Assembly (NCBI GenBank): GCA_016098155.1
Contig: JAAAJB010000282.1
Span: 137-44,211, forward strand
Direction of reading: 5' to 3'
From: Actinomortierella ambigua
Lineage: Eukaryota; Mortierellomycota; Mortierellomycetes; Mortierellales; Mortierellaceae
DNA: 44,075 nt
Below the pieces are notes generated by a model. That model was not told the DNA's origin. It saw only the letters and a list, made by a program, of their open reading frames with translations, and searched no databases. Shown in pieces: positions 33,801-44,075 of this stretch; positions within the stretch are counted from its first letter, which is position 1, and each line of letters begins with the position of its first letter. The translations under genes were made by a program, and so were the position numbers.

Positions 33801-36800
33801 GCTCGCCCGTGTACAAGTATCTCATCTGCCTGACAAGATTACTCGAGTACCTGTCTGTGCTTCTAGTGGCCGATATTGCCTATATTCTTTATGTAAGTGA
33901 GCCAAAAACAGAACAAAAAAAACTCGTCACGGGCATATCATGTAGAGTGTTGTCAATCGGGGCTGATTCCTATTTTTGTCCGCTTCATATTCCATTAGGA
34001 GATATCCCGGCTGATCATGGAGTTCAATATCCCAGAGGACAGATCGATTGTAGCCAACATTCTGCTCCGGTCAGTGGCGCGTATCACGACAGATCTTCTG
34101 GCTCGAGGAGTTCCGATTGAAGAAAAGTTTGTCAGCATCTTCCTCCAGATTGTGCGGTCTTGCAACCAAGAACCTCAACAGCGAACGAGGGCGGAGGTGA
34201 CGTCCTCTGAAGGAGCATTGCAGTATACCCCCATATCAGAGAGCGAGCGCGAGTTGCGGGACATGGTCCATATGGAGCAGCGATTGCTTGCCCTCTACAT
34301 TCTCGGCAATGTTGTGAAAGGAACGTCTGGAAGCGTGGAAGTATTTGACATGCTCCAGGGGTACGAGGTTTTGACCGATATCATCCTGCCAGACAAGCGA
34401 TCATGTCACCATTCAGCATCGAGCGGCACAGAGCTGCCTGCAACGTTTGCGGAATCGCTGGCGAACCCCATGTTGTGTCAAGACTGCTTCCGTGCCGACA
34501 TTGTGGCCGCCGACCTAGGAGTGTGGCTCCTTCGATCATTCATGCTGGAAGATGTTGACAATCGTAGCACGGTGGTCTCTTCGCTGATCACTTTGCTCAA
34601 GGCCTCCTTGTCAGGCATCGAGGAGATGCGACGCCAGAGTTCTCAGGGCCGACCATCCTATGGCCATCGCCCCAGGACAAACATGTCCCTGCTCCCAATA
34701 CCTACGCAAGACCAGCAGCAGAACCAGGCTCATGCGCTGCTCATTTACCTGTACACCAAGATTTGCAATACGGTCTCCCTCTTGCTCCGAGAGTCTAATG
34801 AAAGCAAGTTCCGTTTTGGCGAGGCGTATGGTCTGCAAATCATCCTCAGCGTCTTGAGTGTAAGTCAATTCGGCCCTAGGTGGTTTGCCATTTTTTTTGT
34901 TGTGTGTGTGTTCTTGCTTGACTACTGTTAAAACACTCTAGACTGCCTAGTAACTCTCTTTTTCATCACATTCATGCACGCTTTCTAGAATGCTCAACAT
35001 CAAGATGTGGCAACAGCAGCATTGATTGCAGTGGGCGACTTCTTTGCAGGAGCGGAGGGAACAGCGGCGCTTTTGGGTGACTCTTTCGGTTATGATGGTT
35101 TTCTCGAACTGGTCCTGGATTCCAATCGTCCACTGGACAAGTAAGTTGACTATGGCTCGCGGATGGATTACTGAATCGCATTGGACCAATGGCAGTCATT
35201 TCATACCCCCTGGTGTCTAACACGGCTATTGTGCCCCTATAGATTGTGCTGTGAAGTTGTGCTCGAGGTGGCCACCATTGGAAATGTCATGTCTGGACAG
35301 ACAAGACCCCATATCGAAACCGGCAACTCTGTGTTCTGTTCTGAGGTCTGGCCTTTTACTGCTGGACTGGCTGCACCGTACATGTTGTACCCATCGGCTT
35401 TACCCTTTACCTGTCCACGACAAGCGGGATCGTTCTTGACGGCCCCTGTCCACAGTCATGCGGGCAGTGAAAAGCCCAATAGCCCAGCTGTCGCGTCTAT
35501 CAGCTCTCACCGCAGCCAATCACGACCAAGCAGTGTATACCTGGATGACAATATGGACACCACCACCAATCACTCATCCCTTCACCTGCCAATTGCGCTG
35601 ACACCCGCAGTATCCTCGGCAGCCTCCATCAAGTCCTGGAGGAGCGCTGGCGCGACTCCGTTTCAACACCATATTACCTCCAGCAGCACTAGCCTCGTTA
35701 ATGGCTCTAATTCCCACGAATCACACCCCTCCATCCACCACGACACCATCCCAGAACGGCCAAAGTCTGCGGCAAGCAATCGCACGAGCATCTTTGGTCT
35801 CTCCGGGTGGGCGAACGTTATCGCTCCAACCATCTCCATTTCATCGTCCACCACACCGTCTGACGCACATGCCTCAGAGTTATCTGCCATGACCACTTCA
35901 CGTCGTAGCAGCGTACAGTCGCAGACAAGTCAGCTCGGAGCCTTGATCGTAGACACTCATCCCACAGTATCGACATCCAAGGTCACCTCGGGCACCATGG
36001 TGCAAGCCCCTCATAAGGATTCAAAGTCTCCAGTGACGCGTATGCGAAGCAATTCTCGGAATCTGGGAGGATTTGGGCTCAACACCACCAATCTTGGCTT
36101 CCAGTCGATCATTCCCGCCGAGCGCATTGCCTTTAAGCATCTGGCAGGAATAGTCTTTCGCGATGCAGACGCCGCGCGTATGACACTGCGCTTGCTAGCT
36201 CGTGTCGTGGAGTGTAATAACCCAAAGCTCGCAAGCGACTACTTCAACCTGATGATGCTTCTGATGGAGGTCAATCCTCGGAACAAGGAGTTGTTGAGCA
36301 AGAACGACGGACTTTATTTCATGCTCCAGATCCTGTTCCGTCGTGGTCGACAGCAAGATGGCCTTGGCTATGGCCCTGTCGGCTACCCGTATTTGCCTCG
36401 CCCAACGGACCCACCCTACGTTGACCTGGTGCCTGCTATGGGTGCGTACGACATTTCTGTCGAAGACATTCGGCTCTTGTTTGACGCCGTCTACGACCCA
36501 CTGGAGATGTTCATCCGCCTGACGACTGAATCGTCATTTACTGTCAAAGCCCTCACTGGTCTCGGCGGTATAGACACCTTGTCCCCTCTCCCAAAATCGG
36601 GCGCTCAGTTTGATCCGCTCCATTCGGCACGTCGCCACTTCAAGACGCGACCTCGCTCGGAATCGGCCGGTGCGGCACTCACCTCGTACGGAGGAGAAGA
36701 GTCCAGGAAGGCGTCCCAGTCCCTGCGCCTGACGTCCTCGACGTCTATGGGCTCTTTCCAGTACAATCCTCTGTTCATGGCTGAGATGGAGCAACAGATG

Positions 36801-39800
36801 ATGTATGCCATCGAGAAGATCTCCGAGCGCGTGGACCCTCCAGCCTACTTCAATTTTAATGGACAGGATGCTTGTCTCACCACCTATCCTGGTGTGGTTG
36901 AGAAGGTCGTCTCGGTCAAGGGAGGCTACACTTTAAGCCTGTGGGTGAAGGTCACCGCATTTTTGGAGAAGGAAACAGGCCTTGTCTGCTACGAGGAGGA
37001 GAATGGTGATAGGACCATGTTTGAGCTGTACTTCAAGTCGCTGGATCTCTCCAACCGCTACTGCCTATGCGTGCGCACACAACATTTCCCATCGCCACCT
37101 GAAGACTTTGTCTTTGACCGATTCGACTTTGCAGAGACTGGTATTTGGCACCACATTGTCTTTGTGCACAACAAGACCATGAGACTGATCGTGGATGGAT
37201 GCGAGGTCCAGTCGTATGGCACGTTCAACCAGCGGAGACAGGATCGAGACAGTGCGTTGATTGGTGTTTTGGGTCGGAAGGGTCGCCGTTGCATGATGAC
37301 CGCAACGATGCCCTCCCCATCCCTTAGCGACACCACGTCTCGTCCACAGATGTCAGGCGTCTCTAGTTCCACTGCCTCTCACCCATCGACAGTGGTTGGG
37401 AGTGCACCATCACCCCCGACACCACCGCAGCAAAAGGCGCACCTCAGCTCCACTGACCTTGCCTCACCACAAAAGTTGAACTGTTCCATGGGATTCTTTT
37501 GTGGCCAGACGGCCAAGGTGTACTTTACCCAAGGTGAATGGGACCACACGACCGCGGAAAAGGTGTACAACCTGGGACCAGCCTCCAAAGAGTCCTGGAA
37601 ACCACATGGCATCAAGAGCCCAGCCATTGCTGTTCTTGATCCTGAGGTGTTCAAGAAGGATATTGAGGCACAAGAGCTGCAGCAGGGCAAGCCGAGCCAA
37701 CCGTCTACCAAATCGTTCCAACCTCTAGCGACGGCTGAGGAAGTCAAGATCGCGCTCCCTCACGGGACGCTCCATGGTGGATGCACGATCCATATGACTC
37801 GCGCGATGAGAGACCTGATTGACCAAGTCGGTGGCATCCAGCTTTGCTTCCGCTTTCTGGAGATGACCCCCAATCATCTCCAGCTGGTCGGCCTGCGGGT
37901 GATCTCCAACCTTCTTTACAAGTCGCCCAAGAACATTGAGCAGTTTCAGGTGGCACTGGATGGCTACGAGGTTCTATTCCGGTGTCTTCACGTCACTGTG
38001 GCGGATCTCACGGTGGAGCATTTCGGTATTCTCTTTGACATTGCGACGAACGGCAACGTCAAGGATGAGCACATGGTACTCTCGAACACGGCATGCCTCC
38101 AGCTGATTCTCAAGCTGCTTCCGGACACGGCGGATGATGTCCAGAGTTATATCATGCGCACGTTGGTGGACCTGATTGTGGAGTCACCGGAGAACATGCG
38201 ACTGTGGAGGGAGTCGTTTGGTATGACGACAGTCTTTCAGCTCCTGCGGGCCCTCCCCCCGCAACTCTGTCCGTTCTTGATGTGGACGCTAGAGTCGATG
38301 ATGGATGGCATCTCGGTGCAGGAGATGGGTCTTCTCATCAGTTTTGTTGGCTCGTCCCAGGACGAAGCCCATCTCTATGAGGTGCGACGGGACATTATCG
38401 AGATGATTTACAAGCGAATGACAACCGACCATGCGCTGGTGGACCTGCTGGTGACGGGACTGGAAGGGGTGACAATCTCCATCGGTCTGCTCGATACGCC
38501 GAACGAACAGTCGCGGGTTCTCATCTTGAAGATGATGGGCATCCTGTTGAGTGCCAACCTCAAGCATGGGCGCTTGGCCCTGGCCAAGCCTCGCCTGGGT
38601 ATCGATCTCATCTGCGCCACTCTGCAAAAGCATCCCTTGACGATCGACGTGATCCAGATCCTCATCAAGCTCGCCCAGGGCGCCTTCCGATGTGACCCAA
38701 ACATGCGGAGCGTTTCGCCATCGCTGGAGCGTGGTAGCGGTGGTGGTATTGCTACTGCTAACCAGCATTCCCGTCGGTCCCTGGAGGGTTCGATCTTGCA
38801 GTCCTCTGCATCGCTGGCTTCGTCGCCCACGGCTTCTGCAGGCTTTGTTCCGAGCTTTTCGGCACAGACATCGTCAGCAGAGACCGGTGAGCAACCTCTG
38901 GTGAATGGCACGACCTCAGAGTCTGTTTCTTCTGGTGTTTCGAATGCGGGATTCAAGCCTCTCAAGATCCACCATGTGGACACGAGCGATCAGGGCACGA
39001 ATGGAGTCTTTCATGCGTCGTCGTCGCCGTCGTCGTCCTCGTTGTCACCGGCACCTGTGCATGGCCAGAGCAGCCATCTGAACCAGGCAGCAGCTACTTC
39101 GGAGGTGAACCGACGGCCCAATCGATCGGGCTCCATGGCGTCGACTGGGTCCGGGAACGCCCTGGGAGCAGGAACACTTCATTCAGATGGTACTAATAAC
39201 GTTAGCAGCAGCAGCGGTGGCGGCAGTGGCGGAGGTGGCGGCGGCGGTACCGGTGGTGGAAATTCCAAGCACTCGGACGAGCTTATGTACCCAGAGATGA
39301 TTCGGCTTATCCTGGACCTCATCGGGGCACTCCCACACACGGACATGGTGACGCACACACTGACGGACGTCAAGCGGATCTTGACGACGGAGAACATGCG
39401 AATCCTGTGGGAGGCCGGATGGGTGTCCTGGGTGGGGGCGTTTCTGACGGCGAAGGCGAACGTGCGGGTGACGTCAGCGGCGGAGCACCTGAGTCTGAAC
39501 CGAGCGTTGGGGGTGTTGGACAGCATTATGCAAAAGATGATGATTTTTGATCTGTCGCGCAAGACGTCGGTGACGGTTCGGAGCAAAGGCGCACTGGTGT
39601 CCAAGGATGAGGAGGTCGGGATCCAGCTACGGTTGACGGAGGCGGCGCTGGCGTGGTTTGACCGGAACCCGAATCTGGATACAGAGTCGGCCCACCTGGT
39701 CTGCAAGAGCCTTGTGCTGTTGTTCCGTCGGATCGAGGAGCTCTCGCGCAAGTTTGAGGAGCGCCAGCGACAGGCGGAGAAGGCAAAGTTGGAGGCGCTG

Positions 39801-41339
39801 GCGATGGAGCTTGCGTTGGCGGAGAAGAGGGCGAAGGAGGATCGGGAACGTAGGCGGTTGGCGATGCAGGCGAGCGCAATATCACTGGCGAGCACGTTAG
39901 GGAGTGCGCTTGAGCCGGCGATGGTGGGAGAGCAAGGTGAAGAAGGCGAGGATGAAGACGAAGATGAAGAAGGAGGAAGAGGAGGAAGAGAAGGCGAAGG
40001 AGCAAGATCGGTTTTGTTCAATATCGAGGGTGATACTGATGCCGAGGAACTGTCGAGCGAAGGCGCGTTTTTTGCTGCTACGGAATATTCTCGTTTGTCG
40101 GACGTAGACAGCGAGCGCAATGTTCGAGCAGGAATAGCAGCGGAAGATGAAGCAGGAAGTGGTCACTACGATGACTCGGGTGATTCAGGCGCTACTTCGC
40201 CCACAGGATCCACCACATCAACGCTTTCCCTGGCTCTGTCGACCTATTCGATGGCCATGGCTCGTGCGGCCGCCGAGGGTCGGGCGTTGGACGAATTTCG
40301 GGTCCGGTATGTGGTGACGCCACCCGAGCTCGGCGGTGGTGGTGGAGTCGGTGCGGATCAAACTGTAGGCGGAGGCCAGGCGTCGACCCCTAATCAACCG
40401 CAGCAACGAGGAAGAGTGCTTCATGGTCGCCCAGTGCGTCCCGACTCTGTGTACTCTGCTGGTTCGTCAGGCAGAGTTTCTCCTGTCGGATACACGGCCG
40501 CAGGTGCAGGTCACGGCTTCCGAGGATCGTCACCACTGGATATGCTCTTGTTGGGCGCAGCCACGGACCCCAATACTGCGCTCGAGGGGGATGGAAGTGG
40601 AGGCTTACCATGGCCGCCACTGAGACTGTATGAGCACTTTGTGGCGTGTATTAATAACCTGGCATGCTACAACAACTCGGCGATCCGCGCGGCGATGAAG
40701 TCGAGTGGGCTGTTCAAGATCCGTGATGGACTCATCCAAGAGATTGGCGGTGATCAACAGCAACAACAGCAGCAGCAACAACAAGCTTATGAGGGATCCC
40801 AAGAGTTGTCACAGTTTCAGCGCTTGCCGCTACCGTTGTCGACTCAATCTCCTGCAAACACCCCTCTAACGGCAACGCAGCGGTCGTCGTTTCTCGGACA
40901 GGCGCTCGCTAGCCAACAACTCCCGCGTGGGTTTGTGTTCCACCAAAAGGCGAATAGTCACCACCAGCTCCACCCGCAACAGCCCACTTCTCGCCAGAGA
41001 ACCGTCAGTGCTCAGCATGTGTTGTTGACCCCTCAAGGTCGCCATGGAGAGGTCAATAGTCGCCTGCATCCAGAAGGCGGAAACTCGCCACGCAGCACAC
41101 TTGCTGCTGCTGCCGAGGGTACGCACTCTCCCGCCAACTCGACGACGTCTTCAGTCAAGAAGAGTGGGAGTCAGATCGTCAACCGAGCTCGCTCGCTCTC
41201 TGCAGTGTTGCGACCCAGTTTGTGGAGCCAGGGCTCGTCGCTCTTGACTTTACCGTCGACGGCGACGGGGGGCACCTCGTCAACGACTGGAGAGAGTGAG
41301 GGCCACGGGCGCCAGTCGCCTCAGCAACGGCAACAATCT

Positions 41340-41393
<54 letters not shown>

Positions 41394-41477
41394 CGCCCCG
41401 CTACGAGACAACAGCAAGGTGGCAGCCGCCAGTCGTCCGCGAACCTCGGCATGCTCAGCATTAGTTCTCTTGTCTGA
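30890..41477 (+). CDS. Giant neurobeachin/WDFY3-like protein lacking BEACH and WD40 domains (9 exons, 3214 aa)
   Basis: Exons 30890-30981, 31123-31293, 31410-31497, 31618-31771, 31886-32829, 32945-33892, 33999-34859, 34989-35140, 35243-41477; phases close (9645 nt). It begins MKSVRQKWASRKTSRRLQRC and has armadillo-like helical repeats to about residue 1100. A Ser/Thr-rich disordered stretch, more helices, and a concanavalin-like jelly roll (residues about 1670-1915: YTLSLWVKVTAFLEKETGLV, GIWHHIVFVHNKTMRLIVDG, YFTQGEWDHTTAEKVYNLGP) follow; the jelly roll is interrupted by about 60 Ser/Pro-rich residues. Next is a DUF4704-like helical region (GIQLCFRFLEMTPNHLQLVG), a charged coiled coil (about 2630-2680), a helical FVACINNLACYNNSAIRAAM segment, and a Gln/Ser-rich tail with poly-Gln. 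In BEACH proteins this architecture precedes PH-BEACH-WD40 and serves membrane trafficking or selective autophagy. Here the frame stops and another gene starts 359 bp later. The start codon was chosen because it puts exon 1 in phase. Confidence 0.88.
41341..41393 (+). repeat. CAG repeat coding poly-Gln in scaffold C-terminus
   Basis: A nearly pure run of CAG codons (about 17-18) encodes poly-Gln close to the stop codon. A shorter CAA/CAG run is at about 40756-40785. Both are length-unstable candidates. Confidence 0.9.
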
Positions 41478-41835
41478 GTGTTTTTTTCCTCTTTGTACAA
41501 AATTTACTAGCTCCACTATCTCTACCTCTCTATCTCTCTATCTCTACCCTTACCTCTCCCTCTCTCTCTCTCTCTTTTTCTCTCTGCTTCTTTCTTTTTA
41601 CTCCCCCCTCTCCTCTCACTCGCCTAACCAAAGTAGTATTGGCCTATAATATATACCGTTTACATGAATGCAACATCCCGCATATGCAAATATTTCTTTT
41701 GGGGGAATAGGGAGGGCAAAAAAAAGGGTGGTCCCACATTCATTCTCCTGTGTTTTTGAGCGCACACTTTCTGCACGTTCATCACATTCTTTTTTTGCGA
41801 GTGCAAAGGAAAGAAAAGCATTGTCTGTTCAAAAA
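41478..41835. other. Spacer between scaffold gene and FHA kinase
   Basis: These 358 bp include a CT/TCTC microsatellite (about 41516-41590) and no coding frame supported by content. They hold the end of one transcript and the promoter of the next. No sequence resembling a PH-BEACH exon was seen. Confidence 0.5.
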
Positions 41836-44075
41836 ATGAGCTCAGGCACATTCCGCATCCCTGCGGAACCAAATCGCCAAAGGCCACGATCGCCAGGGAC
41901 GGCAGATGCTTCGACATCCAGTGGTAATGGCAACAGTCAACAGCAGTCAGGTGCAAATTCATCGCTGTTGCCACTACCGCCGCCACTATCGCCACCGCAG
42001 CAGCAGCAACAACAACATCAACAACAGGGGCAGCAAACACAACAACACGAACCCGAAAACGCAAATGCGTCCTTGTCGCGGTCGTCTCGTGAGCCATTGA
42101 CTGAGGTTTCGGGCTCGCAGGCGCAGGGGTCGACGTCGTGGTCGTCATCGTCCCACGCTGGCGAGGGACACGATTACTCGCAAGAGTTGCGTGATGGGAT
42201 GACCGAGTATCGTCATCCAAGCAAGGGCAAAGGAGTAGTAGGAGGAGGAGAAGGTGAAGGAGGACAGGCGACGCAGCTACCCACTCAGTTGGATCCGACA
42301 CAAGTAATTGGATTGGATCCGACACAAGTGATTGGATTGGATTTAACACAGCTGGGTGACGATGACGAAGAAGACCAAAACGACGAGGGGATACCGTTTG
42401 CAACGCTGATTGGACAGGATGGGTTGGCGGATGTGATTTTACGTGACAAGATGCAGGAGATGACCTTTGGCGCGAGTCATGAATGCGATGTCCAATTGAG
42501 GCCGCGGAAACTGGGCTTGTGCCCGACGGGTAACAAGCTTCGGCTGCCGTGGTTCCGTCTGACTATTGTACTTCTTTTTCTTTTTTTTTTTCTTTCTATG
42601 AGAGATCAACAATGGTGGCAAAACGATCCGTCTTAAAGTACATGGAAGGGAGAGGAGGGAGCAGGTCAACTAACACAAAGATACACTTGTTGAAATATGT
42701 ATATGTTATTTAGAAACGACACGAAAATCGTCATTCGAGAATCCCGACTCAGCCTAGCGTCTACATTGAAGACCTCAAGTATGAAAACGTTGGACAGATA
42801 CGTTGTAACCGATGAAATTCTCCTGCTTCCACCTTCCCAGCGTCGTTGTTTTTGACCATCTTCAATGTTTCCTTCTCTCCTTCCTAGTGGATTTGGCACA
42901 TATCTGGATGATCGACTGGTCACAAAGCCGCAATTAGTTCAATGGGGCGTTCATATCCAGGGCTCACCCAATGGAGCAAAGAACTACTTTCAATACCTTT
43001 TTCGATCCAACAAGAAGGATGACGCACCCTTTGAAGTCGAGGGCAAGGAGGCCACCTATCGGGTCTTTGAGCCCTTTGGCGAGGGCCAATACTCCACTGT
43101 CTGGAAAGCTGTTAATGTTGATGACGACAAGCAGGTGTATGCCTGCAAGGACATGGACAAGCACAGGCGTGACTTCAATCCGATAGAATTGGCCTGCATG
43201 AAGCAAGAGGTTAAGATTTTGAAGTCGCTGAAGCACGTAAGTTTTTTTTTTTCTTCCCTCACCTCCAAATCGGTGGCGAGTAACACTATGTGTGTGTAAT
43301 GGAGGAGTACAGCCAGACTGGCAAGTAACCAATGTATATTGTAGCATCAGCCCTCCGACGCTCTTTCCTTAACGATGGAACAATTTTCTTTGACGTTTGC
43401 CTTATTTGATAAATATAGGAAAACATCATCAAATTTGTCGACGAAGCCGAGGTAGAGAATCACATCTATATCTTCACAGAGTATGTCTGTGGCTACACAC
43501 TCGATGATATTTTCATTCGCCTTGGCAACTACATCGACGAACCCACTTGCAGAAAGATCATCAAGCAGGTCTGCAAGGCCTTGTGCTACTTGCACAGCAT
43601 TAGCATTGTGCACCGGGATATCAAGTCGGAGGTTCGTGTCTTTTTTTTTTTTTTTTTTTTTTGGGGTTTTTTTGTTGCTGTTATTTTTGTTGTGTCTTTT
43701 CGCTGGCCCTTTTCCCCATCTTTCTTTTATTTTTTTTTCTTTCCACTCCACCACCCTCCACCTTCCTTCCACCTTCCTTCCACCTTTCTTCCACCTCTCC
43801 TCCCACCTCTCCTTCCACCTCCCCTTTTTCTCTTTTCCCCTTTTTTTGTTTGTTTTGTTTTGTTTTGTTTTTTTTTCTCATGGTTGGTGCTTGCACCTTC
43901 CATTCTGGCGGACGGGAAGGGTGGGAGTCCCCGGGGTGTTGGACTGCTGGGGGTCAGGTCCGAGCCCTTGCTGGTGGTTTCCGTGTCTGGGTCCCTTAGA
44001 GTTTGGCCTCCGGTGCGCTTTGGTTGCTAGTTCACCCGTCGGGAGGTTCTCTCTAGGATCCCATGTGCTGGTAGC
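41836..44075 (+). CDS. FHA-domain Ser/Thr protein kinase (Rad53/Chk2/Mek1-like), 3' part off window
   Basis: Exons 41836-42529, 42603-42637, 42753-42778, 42888-43236, 43419-43631 join in phase; the rest lies beyond the window. The N-terminus is Gln/Ser/Pro-rich, then has a cluster of five TQ sites (42277-42352; LDPTQVIG repeated), as in ATM/ATR-target SCD regions of Chk2/Rad53. An FHA-like fold follows: FGASHECDVQL, then VYIEDLNGFGTYLDDRLV (the usual NGT written GFGT). The expected Ser-x-x-His phosphothreonine-binding motif is not seen between them. The kinase domain shows Gly loop FGEGQYSTVWKA, VYACKD (ATP Lys), helix-C Glu in MKQEVKIL and the catalytic loop HRDIKSE. HRDIKS differs from the HRDLKPEN usual in Chk2, so a Mek1-type or lineage-specific kinase is possible. 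The ATG at 41836 follows an A-rich context; an in-frame ATG at 41668 is less likely. The DFG and later segments are not in view. Confidence 0.85.
42289..42351 (+). repeat. 24-bp tandem repeat coding LDPTQVIG
   Basis: Two full 24-bp units (42289-42312 and 42313-42336), differing at one base, are followed by a partial diverged third unit. They multiply the TQ phosphorylation site in the kinase N-terminus. Confidence 0.85.
43632..44075. other. Intron of the FHA kinase, T-rich then an unusual GC-rich end
   Basis: After the GTTCGT donor comes a T-run of about 20, then CT-rich repeats (ccttccacctt-type, 43745-43825) and tttg repeats. From about 43895 the sequence turns GC-rich and non-repetitive up to the window end. 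No kinase exon (expected to begin with the Asn of HRDIKSEN and reach DFG) can be recognised in it. Either the intron is over 440 bp or something is inserted here. Confidence 0.5.

Noticed and set aside
39179..40120. Minus-strand 313-residue Ser-rich frame
   Set aside because: Antisense shadow of the large final exon of the scaffold gene.
41660..42403. Minus-strand 247-residue frame
   Set aside because: Antisense to the FHA-kinase N-terminus and composed of repeat-derived residues.

Overview
The window is eukaryotic nuclear DNA, most likely from an early-diverging filamentous fungus. The genes are dense but intron-rich, with about 50-190 bp GT-AG introns (many with GTACAT/GTACAG-type donors and long T tracts). 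Coding sequence is rich in poly-Gln/Ser. The gene set includes VID27, a divergent TERT, an S8 subtilase and a giant neurobeachin/WDFY3-type scaffold. A Mortierellomycota-like or other Mucoromycota genome would fit, but the lineage call is inference. I joined exons by hand; for the seven complete genes every splice phase closes and the total length is a multiple of three, which is the main support for the models.

Layout. 1-2267 (-): 3'-incomplete gene for a secreted protein with a very long Gly-Asp-His repeat tail. 2508-7950 (+): telomerase reverse transcriptase in 17 exons, divergent from the first gene across only about 240 bp. 8240-10435: a transposon graveyard holding a decayed Tc1/mariner copy, an inverted partial second copy, a near-perfect 33-bp hairpin and a gag-like retroelement relic. 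10436-10651 (-): doubtful small signal-peptide ORF. 11220-15798 (-): GH2 beta-mannosidase in 16 exons. 16579-20042 (+): secreted subtilisin-like protease with PA domain in 7 exons. 20411-23732 (-): VID27 in 11 exons. 24209-25808 (+): unrecognised 269-residue protein in 6 exons. 25984-29613 (+): XPF/RAD1 structure-specific endonuclease in 8 exons. 30890-41477 (+): 3214-residue neurobeachin/WDFY3-like protein in 9 exons that stops before any PH-BEACH or WD40 region. 41836-end (+): FHA-containing Ser/Thr kinase with a TQ-rich cluster, running off the window inside an intron that ends in an unusual GC-rich block.

Functional themes. Three genes belong to telomere and DNA-damage biology (TERT, XPF, an FHA/TQ checkpoint- or meiosis-type kinase). 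Two act on extracellular or storage polymers (beta-mannosidase, subtilase), and one is a predicted secreted metal-binding-type protein. There is no operon logic. The gene pairs His/Asp protein-TERT, beta-mannosidase-subtilase and VID27-unknown are head-to-head and may share promoters. No rRNA, tRNA or CRISPR was seen. The most notable items are the TERT gene with a Gln/Lys insertion inside its reverse transcriptase domain, the BEACH-less giant scaffold, the Gly-Asp-His tail protein, and the atypical FHA kinase.
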